This document shows positions 11,370 to 20,301 of a stretch of DNA of 64,000 nucleotides, in pieces; the stretch's first letter is position 1; every line of letters begins with the position of its first letter. This DNA comes from Methanolapillus ohkumae. Its GTDB lineage: Archaea; Halobacteriota; Methanosarcinia; Methanosarcinales; Methanosarcinaceae. The notes beneath the pieces were generated by a model. That model did not search any database and was not told the origin of the DNA. It saw only the letters and a program-made list of their open reading frames with translations. The position numbers were made by a program, and so were the translations under genes. The stretch covers positions 1,426,001 to 1,490,000 of the forward strand of contig NZ_CP131061.1 of NCBI RefSeq assembly GCF_032594355.1. The letters are read 5' to 3'.

Positions 11370-11701
11370 GCTTCCACCGCATAAGATTGAATGAGTTTTT
11401 TGAACCGAAGACCACTTGGAGACAGTCTGTTTTCATGAATTAAAACATAATTTTTCCAAAGCGAGAGGAAATATTGTTCCATATCCAAAACCGCTTTTTC
11501 AAAATCCGAATCAAATGAAAACATTTTCAATTCATCATTTTCAAGGATGTAGCGATTGTTTTCAAATCGGACATTTAGTTTGAGCGGTTGAATCAGTTTC
11601 AACGGAATGGAATCTGAAAAATCTTCCAGTTCAAATGAAAACGGTATTTGTTGAACTTGAAACATTTCCATAATATTTTTGGTCATTGTATCTTGCATCA
11701 T
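11366..11701 (-). CDS. Partner/antitoxin candidate, module 1 (single-domain)
   Basis: A 111-residue protein with a pattern of short strands followed by an amphipathic helix (KLIQPLKLNVRFENNRYILE, NDELKMFSFDSDFEKAVLDM, then EQYFLSLWKNYV). Similar small proteins with 'NEELxxYxxxxDLExAxxDxxxxFxxLW' layout accompany YcfA-like genes in methanogens, to my recollection. It opens MMQDTMT, the same seven residues as the module 2 partner apart from nothing else in common at that point. It overlaps the toxin-like gene by 4 bases. DNA binding is not evident from sequence, so how the complex would repress is inference. Confidence 0.5.
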   Translation of the reverse strand: MMQDTMTKNIMEMFQVQQIPFSFELEDFSDSIPLKLIQPLKLNVRFENNRYILENDELKMFSFDSDFEKAVLDMEQYFLSLWKNYVLIHENRLSPSGLRFKKLIQSYAVEA

Positions 11702-11705
11702 AATT

Positions 11706-11722
11706 TTTACAAAATATGTAAA
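11706..11722 (-). promoter_or_regulatory. Operator candidate, module 1
   Basis: Perfect inverted repeat TTTACA-AAATA-TGTAAA, 4 bases before the ATGATG start of the module 1 partner gene and overlapping a minus-strand TATA-like stretch (ATTTATAAATTTAC). Its place over the expected transcription start fits repression. The identical palindrome sits at 12734-12750. Confidence 0.55.
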
Positions 11723-11822
11723 TTTATAAATACTTTCTGATTTTCTTTTGAAAATATATAAAATTATTTTGATAAATATGATTCATTAATTATGATTCTT
11801 AATTATGATTCATTAAAAATCA

Positions 11823-12086
11823 TTATTTAAAGACAGAATAAATTTCAATCAATTTTTCTTTTGTCAAGAAACAGTGAATTAAATCTTCAAATTGATGATG
11901 ATTCAGTCTCAATTGTTTCTTCATTTGACTCAATAAATCCCGGTCATATTCCATATTTCCATGACTTGTGTATGTCCGAATCATCGAATTTTCACTAAAA
12001 TAATAATATTTGTGTTGGCCGCACCTTTTTTCTAAAAAACCTTTCCTTTTTAATGCGGATTCAATCTCCCTGGCCTTATAAGACAT
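11823..12086 (-). CDS. HicA/YcfA-like toxin candidate, module 2
   Basis: An 87-residue paralogue of the 11088-11369 product. Shared features are KAREIESALKRKGFLEKRCG, QHKYYYFSEN, YTSHGNMEYDRDLLSQMKKQL and LIHCFLTKEKLIEIY. GGAGG precedes the ATG read from 12086 by six bases, so I prefer this start to one five codons upstream. The gene overlaps the end of its upstream partner by 11 bases. Assignment to HicA rests on layout and on the His-containing motifs and should be treated as tentative. Confidence 0.6.
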   Translation of the reverse strand: MSYKAREIESALKRKGFLEKRCGQHKYYYFSENSMIRTYTSHGNMEYDRDLLSQMKKQLRLNHHQFEDLIHCFLTKEKLIEIYSVFK

Positions 12087-12729
12087 CGTATTCCTCCGCA
12101 TAAGATTGGAGTTTCATTTTAAAATCAATGTCAGTTGGATGTAATTTCTCTTCGTTTACTTGGACAAAATCCTTCCACAATTCACAAAATTGAAGTTCTA
12201 TATCTAAAACTGCCGATTTCAAATCCCGGTCAAACGAATATAACTTCAATTCTTCGTTTTTCGCATAATAAACGCCGTCATTTGACATGATGCAAATGTT
12301 AAGTGGCCGGATGAATTTAAGCTTTTTTGAAGAAATGAATTCATTGAGTTCGAATATGAATACCACCGACAAACTGTCGGAGCGAACGATATTGTTTTCT
12401 TCAACAAAAGATTGAAGCAATTTTTTGTATTCTGCAATTCCCGGTATAAGCTTTTCATTTTTTTCCAAGACATAATGTTCCCACATGCAGTAAACATGAA
12501 ATTCCAGATCCAAAATGGCGATTTTCAAATCTTTGTGGTGGGAAAAGAGATTGAGTTCCTCATTTTCAACAATGTAATACTCCCCCGTATGGATGATGTT
12601 GAGTTTGAGCGGTTTTTTTAACCGAAGCAAAACGAAGAGATTGGAAAATGTTTCGTGTTCAAACGAAAATGAGACGGGCTGAATTTGAAACATTTCCATC
12701 GGGACTTGTGTCATTGTATCTTGCATCAT
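12076..12729 (-). CDS. Partner/antitoxin candidate, module 2 (tandem duplicated domain)
   Basis: A 217-residue protein made of two copies of the domain found once in the 111-residue module 1 partner. The first copy covers about residues 15-108 (RLKKPLKLNIIHTGEYYIVE, NEELNLFSHHKDLKIAILDL), and the second about 120-215 (KFIRPLNICIMSNDGVYYAK, NEELKLYSFDRDLKSAVLDI, ELQFCELWKDFV). An internal duplication, or fusion of two neighbours, explains the doubled length. It begins MMQDTMT like its paralogue, and the promoter DNA ahead of the two genes is almost identical over about 80 bases. Confidence 0.5.
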   Translation of the reverse strand: MMQDTMTQVPMEMFQIQPVSFSFEHETFSNLFVLLRLKKPLKLNIIHTGEYYIVENEELNLFSHHKDLKIAILDLEFHVYCMWEHYVLEKNEKLIPGIAEYKKLLQSFVEENNIVRSDSLSVVFIFELNEFISSKKLKFIRPLNICIMSNDGVYYAKNEELKLYSFDRDLKSAVLDIELQFCELWKDFVQVNEEKLHPTDIDFKMKLQSYAEEYDVL

Positions 12730-12733
12730 AATT

Positions 12734-12750
12734 TTTACAAAATATGTAAA
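12734..12750 (-). promoter_or_regulatory. Operator candidate, module 2
   Basis: Same TTTACA-AAATA-TGTAAA palindrome, same distance to ATGATG and same TATA-like neighbour as at 11706-11722. Identity between the two promoters extends from the first codons to about 12790, with only a few differences at the far end. Confidence 0.55.
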
Positions 12751-12927
12751 TTTATAAATACTTTCTGATTTTCTTTTAAGAATATATAAAAATCATTTAT
12801 ATTTATAGTTTTCATAGACAAACAACGGCAAAAAGAATCATTTTTGCTGAATCGGAGTTAAAAAACATATTTTGTATAATTTAACGGTCTAAATTTAACA
12901 TCGTTGTTATCTAGGAGATAAACAAAA

Positions 12928-12999
12928 ATGGTTTTGTTGGATTTTAACAGATTCGTTTTTAATCATAAATTAAGTTCCAGGCATATGAATCTGAAATGA
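12928..12999 (+). CDS. Possible 23-residue micro-ORF with Shine-Dalgarno
   Basis: AGGAG at 12913-12917 precedes an ATG at 12928 (11-base spacing) that opens MVLLDFNRFVFNHKLSSRHM then NLK, ended by TGA. It lies in the 325-base spacer between module 2 and the small membrane protein. The rest of that spacer is AT-rich with no other visible content. Coding status is uncertain. Confidence 0.2.
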   Translation: MVLLDFNRFVFNHKLSSRHMNLK

Positions 13000-13054
13000 T
13001 TTTAAATGAATTAAAATGAAAAAAATCATTGAAAATTGCAGGAGTTGACAGATT

Positions 13055-13549
13055 ATGAACCTCTATCGAATATGGACAGGTATTTCATTTCTTGTATTGT
13101 GTATTTTCATTTACATTTGTTTAAGCGATAAGTCGGCTTTTTATTATCTGCCACAGTTGTGCATGATTGTTTTAATTTTTGTTTCTTCTTTCTTTTCCGG
13201 CAAAGAATACAAATCATCCGTTTGGACAATTATTTTCAATGTGACTGTTGCTTTTTTATGGATCATTTTCATAACTTACATCAAGCATTCAGATCTGTTG
13301 GATCCAAATGATCCCTATTCATTGGAACGGTTTGTTTATGTTTTAGGAACCGTGGCAATGACCGGTCTGATTGTATTTTTGCTCATGATGAATACATATT
13401 ACCCGAAAAAAATAAGAAGCCTGAAAATAAAGATATTGAAACAAGAAAAACAGGATCAAGAAAAAGTAAATCATAAAACTGAATGTGAAAAACATAAAAC
13501 TGAATGTGAAAAACATAAAACAAAATGTGAAAAACATAAAACAAAATGA
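13055..13549 (+). CDS. Small four-helix membrane protein with Lys/Cys/Glu repeat tail
   Basis: A 164-residue protein, family not recognised. Four hydrophobic segments are clear (about residues 7-24, 30-47, 54-75 and 88-112). The C-terminal 35 residues are a charged tail built of a near-perfect seven-residue unit HKTECEK, later HKTKCEK, encoded by a 21-base tandem repeat that continues degenerately past the stop codon. AGGAG is placed about 10 bases before the ATG. The repeat tail looks like a recent slippage product that was captured by the frame. Function is unknown. Confidence 0.6.
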   Translation: MNLYRIWTGISFLVLCIFIYICLSDKSAFYYLPQLCMIVLIFVSSFFSGKEYKSSVWTIIFNVTVAFLWIIFITYIKHSDLLDPNDPYSLERFVYVLGTVAMTGLIVFLLMMNTYYPKKIRSLKIKILKQEKQDQEKVNHKTECEKHKTECEKHKTKCEKHKTK

Positions 13550-13573
13550 AAAACATAAACAAAATGTGAAAAA

Positions 13574-13656
13574 TGCAGAGGAAGGGAGTCGAACCCCTGA
13601 ACGCCTACGCGAATAGATCTTGAGTCTATCACCGTTGACCACTTGGTTACCTCTGC
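13574..13656 (-). tRNA. tRNA-Leu (anticodon CAA)
   Basis: Minus-strand type II tRNA. Acceptor GCAGAGG pairs with CCTCTGC, the anticodon stem ATAGA/TCTAT encloses CTCAAGA with anticodon CAA reading UUG, and there is an extended variable arm (TCGCGTAGGCG region). The T arm is AGGGG-TTCGACT-CCCTT, and the discriminator is A (13574 complement). CCA is not encoded. Confidence 0.95.
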
Positions 13657-13831
13657 AAATGAAAAAGTTTTATTTTTCTAAAAAAGGCAATCCAAATTGC
13701 AGGTTAAAAAACGATTTTTAATATAAATAAGTTATGATGGGCGGACATTTCATTTCAATCATTTTTTTAAAATTTCCATATTTTTTCATATTTATTCATA
13801 TTTATTCATATTTTTCCCCAATTTTTCATCT

Positions 13832-15292
13832 TTACATGAAAAATTGGAGAATGAAATACAAAATCCCGGAAAAAAGCCCGCCAATTCCGGTTGAAATAAG
13901 ATTCACACTGCTGTTTGTTAAAATTCCTTTCTTTTGCAAAGTTGCCCCAAGAAGGCTGTCGATATTGGTTCCCAAAAAACCGCCGACGATGGCAACCAAA
14001 AGAGCAAGCGGTAAGGATTCAACCATTCCGAAAAAGAAAGCCAAAAGGCCGATAATTCCGGAACCTAAGAAAGCTGCGCCTTCCCCAAGCAAACTGACGC
14101 CGCCATCTTGCCCAACTTTCGCGCGCTTGAATGTGGTAATCATGTATGTCGGTCCTTTGGACGTCGTTCCGATTTCACTTGCCATCGTGTCTCCCGTGGC
14201 GGTCGCAACCGCGCCGATATACGCAAAAGTGATGGGAACAGACAGCCAATCATAAGCCGGATACTGTGTCAGAACGCCAAACATCACGGCGAGAATGAGC
14301 GCGAAAAAGCTGTTCGCAAAAACATTTTCATAACTCCTGATTCCATTTTTGGATTCGGCCAGCCCGATAGATGCTTTGTACTTGATTTTGTATTTTGTAA
14401 ATCCACCGCCGAGAATGAAAAACGCAACTAAGAGGATGTACCATTCAATCCCGCTGAACAAGATGATGAGAATGCCTAAAATCGCGGCGCTGAAAAGCGC
14501 GGAAAGGTCCGCAATTTTGGAGCGGTAGGCTAAAAAAGCCAACACAACCGAGAAAACGGCAGCGATGAGGGTTTGATTCCAAGGCGTCTCGTAGCCGAAA
14601 AGAAACAAAAGCCACATGGAAAAAACAGAGCCGAAGAACATGGAAACATTTTTGTCCATTTTCGACGGGATGGACTCAAACAAACTACCGACCAACGCGC
14701 CGATGAGCGAAATAAAAAGCAAGTGATTCAAAAGTTCAGGTGCCATTCCACCGAAAAGATCAAAACCACTGCTTGCGCCACCGGTAATGTAGAGAATCCA
14801 CCAGCCGGTCAAAAAGGCGGCCGCCACGCGCAGAACAATTAATGCCAACTCATAAAGAAGAGACGCGTTTTGGAACCGTTCCGAGTGATCCCAATCAAAA
14901 GAAAGCGTCACCGGATGTGTCAGCGAATAAAAAGAACGTGAACTCAAAAGAGCAATGGCAAATCCTTGAAACAAAAGATAAGATTCAAATGAAAAATGAA
15001 ATAAATCAAATGCCAAAACCGCTAAAAATCCAAATGTTAAAACGATGACGAAAGACTGGAAATCATTTCTCATCCTTTTGATTTGAGAATCATCCGTAAT
15101 TCCAAAAAAGTGAGCCGTAAATTCTATGAACGGGGTGAGGGACAAAACGGAAAGCAGCAAAAATAACAGAAAAAAGTTACCGGCCGACAAAAATGGAGCC
15201 GCGAAAATGAGCAAAAATCCAAACGCGTATTTCATCCCGTAAAAAAACTTACAGGACAAAATATCTCTTTTTGAAAAAACGGGTTCGCTCAT
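13832..15292 (-). CDS. DUF92-family integral membrane protein
   Basis: A membrane protein of about 486 residues. The C-terminal half is the DUF92 domain: GGFTKYKIKYKASIGLAESK, ATATGDTMASEIGT, TTFKRAKVGQDGGVSLLGEG and VGGFLGTNIDSLLGATLQKK. At least ten hydrophobic helices are visible over the whole length. DUF92 relatives include phytol/polyprenol kinase-like proteins of plastids, but the archaeal members have no proven role. I chose the ATG at 15292 (MSEPVFSKRD). Upstream in-frame starts at 15325 and 15400 would add residues encoded by a simple 15-16-base tandem repeat (NLKCTNLKC), which looks like spacer DNA rather than protein. Confidence 0.8.
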   Translation of the reverse strand: MSEPVFSKRDILSCKFFYGMKYAFGFLLIFAAPFLSAGNFFLLFLLLSVLSLTPFIEFTAHFFGITDDSQIKRMRNDFQSFVIVLTFGFLAVLAFDLFHFSFESYLLFQGFAIALLSSRSFYSLTHPVTLSFDWDHSERFQNASLLYELALIVLRVAAAFLTGWWILYITGGASSGFDLFGGMAPELLNHLLFISLIGALVGSLFESIPSKMDKNVSMFFGSVFSMWLLFLFGYETPWNQTLIAAVFSVVLAFLAYRSKIADLSALFSAAILGILIILFSGIEWYILLVAFFILGGGFTKYKIKYKASIGLAESKNGIRSYENVFANSFFALILAVMFGVLTQYPAYDWLSVPITFAYIGAVATATGDTMASEIGTTSKGPTYMITTFKRAKVGQDGGVSLLGEGAAFLGSGIIGLLAFFFGMVESLPLALLVAIVGGFLGTNIDSLLGATLQKKGILTNSSVNLISTGIGGLFSGILYFILQFFM

Positions 15293-15642
15293 GTTCTCAC
15301 TTTCGTTTTGATTTTTGGGTTCCATTCGTTTTAATTTGGCGCATTTTAAATTCGTGCATTTTAAATTCGTGCATTTTAAATTCGTGCAAGATTCGTGCAA
15401 GATTCGTGCATTTTAAATTCATACGAAAATTCATGCTTCTGCAAGATTCATGCAGAAATTCACATTTAATAAAATACTCAAATTCTGTTTTTCCTATTTA
15501 TAACATTGCAGGAAAAAGAAGATTAAAGGCTTACCATTTTATTCTATCAATTCGTTTAACGAAATCAAAATCAAAAATCAAATACACAATATTTATCAAA
15601 AAATTTAAAAAATCATATTTTCAGGGATGGGGGGAATATTTT
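15293..15642. repeat. Divergent spacer with 15-16-bp tandem repeats
   Basis: Between the DUF92 and U32 genes. Units such as ATTTTAAATTCGTGC recur three to five times with small variations at about 15341-15420, some reduced to AAGATTCGTGC. The rest is AT-rich and should contain both promoters. A GGGATGGGGGGAA stretch just before 15643 is the U32 ribosome binding site. Confidence 0.7.
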
Positions 15643-18549
15643 ATGACAGATTTACGGATGCCGGAGAAAAAACCGGAACTTCTAGCGCCGGCCGGGACGC
15701 TGCTTGCGTTAATCGCCGGCGTTGAAAATGGCGCCGACGCGATTTATTTAGGTGCGTCTCGGTTTAACGCGCGCGCTTATGCCGGAAACTTTTCGGACGA
15801 TGAAATCCAAATCGGGATGGATTTCGCGCATGCGTTCGGGAAAAAAATATTTGTGACATTAAACACGCTTTTTCGGGACGACGAACTGGACGATGTCATG
15901 AAATTATTTTTTGAGCTGTACGAGAGAGGTGTTGATGCCGTTATTTTGCAGGATTTGGGATTTTTGAATTTGCTGCAAAAATGTCCGGACATTCCCATTG
16001 AGCTTCACGCCAGCACGCAAATGACCGTCCACAACTCTTACCACGCTTCTTTTTTGAAAGGAAAAGGAATTTCAAGAATTGTTCCCGCCCGGGAAAATAC
16101 TCTTTCCGAACTGTCCTCCATAAAGGAATCCGGTATTGAAATTGAAACATTTATTCACGGCGCACTTTGCATTTGCTACTCCGGACAGTGCTTGTTCAGC
16201 GGAACCGTTGGCGGTCGCAGCGGAAACCGCGGACAGTGCGCGCAACCGTGCCGGAAAAAATACACTCTTGCGGCGGATGGCAGAAATATGGCAACCGACG
16301 GCAAATATCTTATCAGCCCGCGAGACCTCAACGCATCAGAGGAATTGCATCAGCTCATCGACATCGGCGTCGATTCTTTTAAAATCGAAGGGCGCATGAA
16401 AAAATCGGAATATGTGGCAGGGGTTGTCTCCGTCTACCGGAAAATCATCGACCGGTACATTTCTCTGGATCGGAATTTTGACTCCAAAAGAAAAGAAAAA
16501 GGACAAGCCGTCAGACAATCCGCCGGACCAACTGCCGGAAAAACCGCCGGCCCGACCAAAGAAGAAAAAGAAATATTAAAGAAACTTTTCAACCGTGATT
16601 TTACGAGCGGATATTTTGTCAAAAATCCGAAAAACGAGCTGATGAGCCGGAGACTTCCGTACAATAAAGGAATTCTCATTGGAAAAGTCACCGCAATCGA
16701 CCCGGATCGGGAACAAATCAGCGTTCTTTTGTCGGCATCTTTGTCGTCCCAAGATGGAATTTCCGTCGGAGATGTCGGGCGGGAAACCGACTTTTCAAAA
16801 GACCCGCGGCAAGGCTTTTTAGTGAAAAAGATGTATGTGTCCCGAAAAATAGTCAACCTTGCAAACGATGGCGAAACGGCCAATATTATCGCGCCGGTTC
16901 TTTTCAGCGGCGATGAAGAGGATTTCCCAAAAATCGGGGATTTCGTCTACAAAACATCGGACTTTAATCTTCAAAAGGAAATCCAAAAAACATTGCCGGA
17001 AATGCAAGAGGAAGACATCCGAGCCGGTATCAAAAACGCAAACCTCAATTCCAAATCCGAGCCGGAAAAAACAAAAGCAATTATGGAATGGATTGAAAAA
17101 TTAGCGCCGCCGATTCCGATTCAAATTCCAATTCATATCAGCTGTGAAATCCGGGTCGGTGTCCCGATAAAAATTGCGGCAAAGGACGAAGACGGAAACG
17201 AAATTCAAATCGAATCGGAATATATTGTGCAGCCCGCTCAAAAAAATCCGTTTTCAAAAGAGCAGGCGGAGGACATTTTGTCCAAACCCGCAAGTCCCAT
17301 CTACTCCGTTTTATCAGCCGCTGTTGACCTGACCGGAGATTGTTTTGTTCCGGTCGGTGTTCTCAAAGAAACACGAAATAAAGCACTGATGGAACTTTTA
17401 AGCGCACGGGTCGGCCGGTCAAGACCGGACCAGCAAAGTGTTTTGGAAACACAAGCTGTCTTTTTCCAAAAAATAGAATATGAAAATCAAACTCAAAATG
17501 CAAATCAAAATGCAAACCAAACTCAAAATGCAAATCAAAATGCAAACCAAATCAATTTGGAATTGAGCGGTCGGTCTTTGGAAAAACCGCTTTTGCTCAC
17601 CGTGTCGGCCTACACAAAAGAGGATGTAAAGGGTGCACTTGCCGCCGGCGCCGACCGGATTTATGTCGGAGGCGATATATTTTCCGATCCGCTGACCGGA
17701 GAAAATTACGGGCTGAGTCCCGATGACATCCGAGAATTGATTTTGGAAATAGACCCGCAAGATGTTGAAAAAATTTGGCTCAAAACATCGTTTGTCACCA
17801 AAGAAGAGGACTTTGATGTCCTTTACAAAACCTTGTTTGAGTTCTCCGGCCTTGGAATTTCCGGAATTTTAGCGTCCAATCCGGGTGTCTATTATTTTGT
17901 CCAGACCAAATTAAACGAAAAATTCAATATCGGAACAGATGGCGCATTCAATATATTCAATGCCCGTGCCGCGGAAATGATGTCCGACGAAGGTGCTTCT
18001 TTTATCACACTATCATCCGAACTTTCCATAAAAGACATTGCAGCTCTGTCGGAAAACTTAAAGATGCGGGGAAAATATGCGGATGCGAATCTGGAATGCA
18101 TTGTCCACGGCCGCGGACGTTTGATGGTGACTGAGCATCCGCTTTTGGAAACTTTGCTGAAGGATAAAGAAAAGGAAAACGAAAAAGTCCGCCATAAAAA
18201 TGACCGGTGTTTGGAAGACCAAAAAATATTCCGGTACACGCTTGCGGATTCTAAAGACTTTGTCTTCCCGGTTTTAGCGGATACGCATGGACGAACATTT
18301 ATTTTTAATTCCAAAGAACTCAACGCATATGATTTGTTGCCGAAATTAAAAAAATCCGGAATCACCGCCTTTAGAATTGACGGCGTCGGACACACCCCGG
18401 ATGAAATCAAGGAATTGGTCACCCGTTACAAAAAAGAAATCGAAAGAATAGAAAGCCAGGTCGAAATTTTGGAAACCGGAAATGATTCGGAAGAATCCAA
18501 GGACGGCGCCGAGTTTACCCGGGGAAATTTTATCCGCGGGGTTTATTAA
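15643..18549 (+). CDS. U32-family protein, RlhA-like architecture
   Basis: A 968-residue U32 (so-called peptidase) protein. The N-terminal U32 domain (ELLAPAGTLLALIAGVENGA, ADAIYLGASRFNARAYAGNF, ELHASTQMTVHN) leads into a cysteine-rich region at about residues 175-205 (CICYSGQCLFSG, GQCAQPCRKKY) that in the family binds an iron-sulphur cluster. A middle beta domain follows (about 300-600), then a second barrel-like half (LLLTVSAYTKEDVKGALAAG). This long two-part layout is that of E. coli RlhA, which hydroxylates a 23S rRNA cytidine. RNA hydroxylation here is inference. An N/Q-rich insert (TQNANQNANQ twice) at about 620-640 is encoded by tandem repeats. The start follows a strong GGGGGGAA. Confidence 0.85.
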   Translation: MTDLRMPEKKPELLAPAGTLLALIAGVENGADAIYLGASRFNARAYAGNFSDDEIQIGMDFAHAFGKKIFVTLNTLFRDDELDDVMKLFFELYERGVDAVILQDLGFLNLLQKCPDIPIELHASTQMTVHNSYHASFLKGKGISRIVPARENTLSELSSIKESGIEIETFIHGALCICYSGQCLFSGTVGGRSGNRGQCAQPCRKKYTLAADGRNMATDGKYLISPRDLNASEELHQLIDIGVDSFKIEGRMKKSEYVAGVVSVYRKIIDRYISLDRNFDSKRKEKGQAVRQSAGPTAGKTAGPTKEEKEILKKLFNRDFTSGYFVKNPKNELMSRRLPYNKGILIGKVTAIDPDREQISVLLSASLSSQDGISVGDVGRETDFSKDPRQGFLVKKMYVSRKIVNLANDGETANIIAPVLFSGDEEDFPKIGDFVYKTSDFNLQKEIQKTLPEMQEEDIRAGIKNANLNSKSEPEKTKAIMEWIEKLAPPIPIQIPIHISCEIRVGVPIKIAAKDEDGNEIQIESEYIVQPAQKNPFSKEQAEDILSKPASPIYSVLSAAVDLTGDCFVPVGVLKETRNKALMELLSARVGRSRPDQQSVLETQAVFFQKIEYENQTQNANQNANQTQNANQNANQINLELSGRSLEKPLLLTVSAYTKEDVKGALAAGADRIYVGGDIFSDPLTGENYGLSPDDIRELILEIDPQDVEKIWLKTSFVTKEEDFDVLYKTLFEFSGLGISGILASNPGVYYFVQTKLNEKFNIGTDGAFNIFNARAAEMMSDEGASFITLSSELSIKDIAALSENLKMRGKYADANLECIVHGRGRLMVTEHPLLETLLKDKEKENEKVRHKNDRCLEDQKIFRYTLADSKDFVFPVLADTHGRTFIFNSKELNAYDLLPKLKKSGITAFRIDGVGHTPDEIKELVTRYKKEIERIESQVEILETGNDSEESKDGAEFTRGNFIRGVY

Positions 18550-18580
18550 ATAGATTTAAAAGAGAAAAAAGAAGAAAACA

Positions 18581-18617
18581 AAAGTAAAAAAACCCGATTC
18601 TCGAGCTTTTTTACTTT
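18581..18617. terminator. Bidirectional terminator between U32 gene and ribB
   Basis: AAAGTAAAAAA (18581-18591) pairs perfectly with TTTTTTACTTT (18607-18617) around a 15-base loop. It lies between two converging genes. Confidence 0.5.
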
Positions 18618-18717
18618 CATATTTTTTAGTTTAAGATTTCATCTTTAATTTTCTTTAGTTTTTTTATATCATATTTTATTTTCACATTTTTTATTTTCAT
18701 TTTTAATTCTTCATCCT

Positions 18718-19512
18718 TCATTTTTGACAGGATTTCCACAAGTCGAAGGCTTCGACCACTTCGTATCCTTCAACAAAAACAAAGCCGTGTTTTTTCCCGT
18801 AATTTTTCGCGTCTTCTTTTGATAGCGCCTGCCCGTTTGTATCGTCCAGCATTTCACAAACCACCATCGCCGGATTGGCGCCGGCCATCATTGCCAAAGC
18901 AATGGAGAGTTCGGTTTGTCCGCGGCGGACATCCAAAAGACCCTCTGCCGCACGAAGCGTCGCGGTATGTCCGGGCGTTCGAAATTCGGACGCGAACTCT
19001 ACCGAGTCTCCTGCATCTGTTTTTTTGGTCATTTCGCCGAGACGGTTGATTGTAAAGGCCCGGTCGTTATCGGGAATTCCGGTCCGGTTTTGCCGGTGGT
19101 TGACCCAGATTGAAAAGGAAGATTTTTTGTCATATTGAATGTCGCCTTCCCGCTCCACAACGGTTCCGATATCCAGTTTTGCATTCGGGTTTGTTGCCGC
19201 CGCATTAACAACGTCCGCCATAAACGGAAGTTTCATCGTTTTTGCGGCATTCGGGCCGATGGCGACACAAATAAGACCGCCGCCATCTTTTCTCATACGG
19301 CAGACATCCGCGGGTGTCACGGCGGTTGCGCTGATGACAAAATCAGTTTCCCCTTCCCGTTTATCAGAATCATAAAGAAGGAAAAAACGGCCTTCTTGGA
19401 CAGCGCAAAGCGCTTGCTTTATGTTTTTGGAATATTCCGGTCCCCATAAATTCGGACAGCAGCCTGCGGAACCAACATCTGAAGATGTGGAAGATGTAGA
19501 TTTTTGAACCAT
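18718..19512 (-). CDS. ribB: 3,4-dihydroxy-2-butanone-4-phosphate synthase
   Basis: Makes the four-carbon precursor of riboflavin from ribulose 5-phosphate. The 264-residue protein shows ALCAVQEGRFFLLYDSDKRE then GETDFV (the acidic active-site loop), MRKDGGGLICVAI, the DNDRAFTINR region and the EFRTPGHTATLRAAEGLLDV segment with the conserved His. ATG at 19512 has AGAAGG upstream. A longer frame exists but would add an improbable hydrophobic leader. It is followed by no RibA fusion, as usual in archaea. It sits 77 bases downstream of ribK on the same strand, so the two probably form a riboflavin operon. Confidence 0.93.
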   Translation of the reverse strand: MVQKSTSSTSSDVGSAGCCPNLWGPEYSKNIKQALCAVQEGRFFLLYDSDKREGETDFVISATAVTPADVCRMRKDGGGLICVAIGPNAAKTMKLPFMADVVNAAATNPNAKLDIGTVVEREGDIQYDKKSSFSIWVNHRQNRTGIPDNDRAFTINRLGEMTKKTDAGDSVEFASEFRTPGHTATLRAAEGLLDVRRGQTELSIALAMMAGANPAMVVCEMLDDTNGQALSKEDAKNYGKKHGFVFVEGYEVVEAFDLWKSCQK

Positions 19513-19589
19513 ATTTTTTCCTTCTGATTGAAAAATGAAAATGAAAATGAAAATGATAAAATTGAAATGAACGAAATTGAAAATTAGAA

Positions 19590-20255
19590 TCATGGACAAG
19601 CAGATTTTCCGACGAACACGGAGACGTCGTCCCCGTCTTTGAGGTCCAGCGTTTCTCGCAGGTTCACCGGCGCAATGATTTCAAGCAAATCTTCTTGGTA
19701 ATGTGTCCGTTCCGGAACAATAATGGCGCAGCTGACACCTCGAATTTCGGAGGGATAGCAGTAACCCTCTCCAAATGTTCGTCCGCCGTCGGAAAATCCG
19801 TTGATTTTAACGGACGGCATTTCTTTTAATTTTTTTCGATGCGGGAGACAGTATTCCCGGACGCGGACGTTGAGCGTTCCCGGATAAGGCTGAAAACATA
19901 ATTTTTCTTCAAATTGTTTCCGGTACCCGTCAATGGAAATATAATATTTACCTTCCCCGACTCCGGAAACAATGGTGCCGTCGATATCAATGGTTTGTAC
20001 GGCATCGAAAATTTTCTTGTAGTCCGCAAATTCCAATTCCAAAAGCTTCAGGCCGCCGGGACGAATCATGATATTTTGTCCGGTGCCGGTGATTTCGCGG
20101 CCGATAAGACCGTCGTCTTCTAAAATTTTCAAGTTGCGGGAAATGGTTTTATCGCTTGTCTGCAATTCATTTTCCAAATCTTTGACCGAAATTTTGACGG
20201 ACTTTTTGCCGCAACCGAGAAGCGCAAGCATTTTTAAATATCTGATTTGGTCCAA
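19590..20255 (-). CDS. ribK: CTP-dependent riboflavin kinase with N-terminal HTH (RbkR type)
   Basis: A 221-residue two-domain protein. Residues 1-90 form a winged-helix-like HTH (VKDLENELQTSDKTISRNLK then ILEDDGLI), and 95-221 the archaeal CTP-dependent riboflavin kinase (GTIVSGVGEGKYYISIDGYR, FQPYPGTLNVRV, CYPSEIRGVSCAIIVPERTH, APVNLRETLDLKDGDDVSVF). It phosphorylates riboflavin to FMN. Archaeal fusions of this type (RbkR) also repress riboflavin genes, so control of its own operon is likely. The start is a TTG at 20255 preceded by AAGGGAC. Two operator-like palindromes lie 47-80 bases upstream. Confidence 0.93.
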   Translation of the reverse strand: MDQIRYLKMLALLGCGKKSVKISVKDLENELQTSDKTISRNLKILEDDGLIGREITGTGQNIMIRPGGLKLLELEFADYKKIFDAVQTIDIDGTIVSGVGEGKYYISIDGYRKQFEEKLCFQPYPGTLNVRVREYCLPHRKKLKEMPSVKINGFSDGGRTFGEGYCYPSEIRGVSCAIIVPERTHYQEDLLEIIAPVNLRETLDLKDGDDVSVFVGKSACP

Positions 20256-20301
20256 AGGATCGTCCCTTCTTTAAAATAATTGAAATAATATTTTAGAAAT
20301 A

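Noticed and set aside
13343..13642. Minus-strand frame rich in FCFMFFTFC repeats across the tRNA-Leu region
   Set aside because: It is the mirror of the repeat tail of the 13055 gene and runs through a tRNA.
15293..15400. Upstream extension of the DUF92 protein (MHESCTNLKCTNLKC)
   Set aside because: It is encoded by a 15-16-base spacer repeat, and a methionine at 15292 gives a normal N-terminus.
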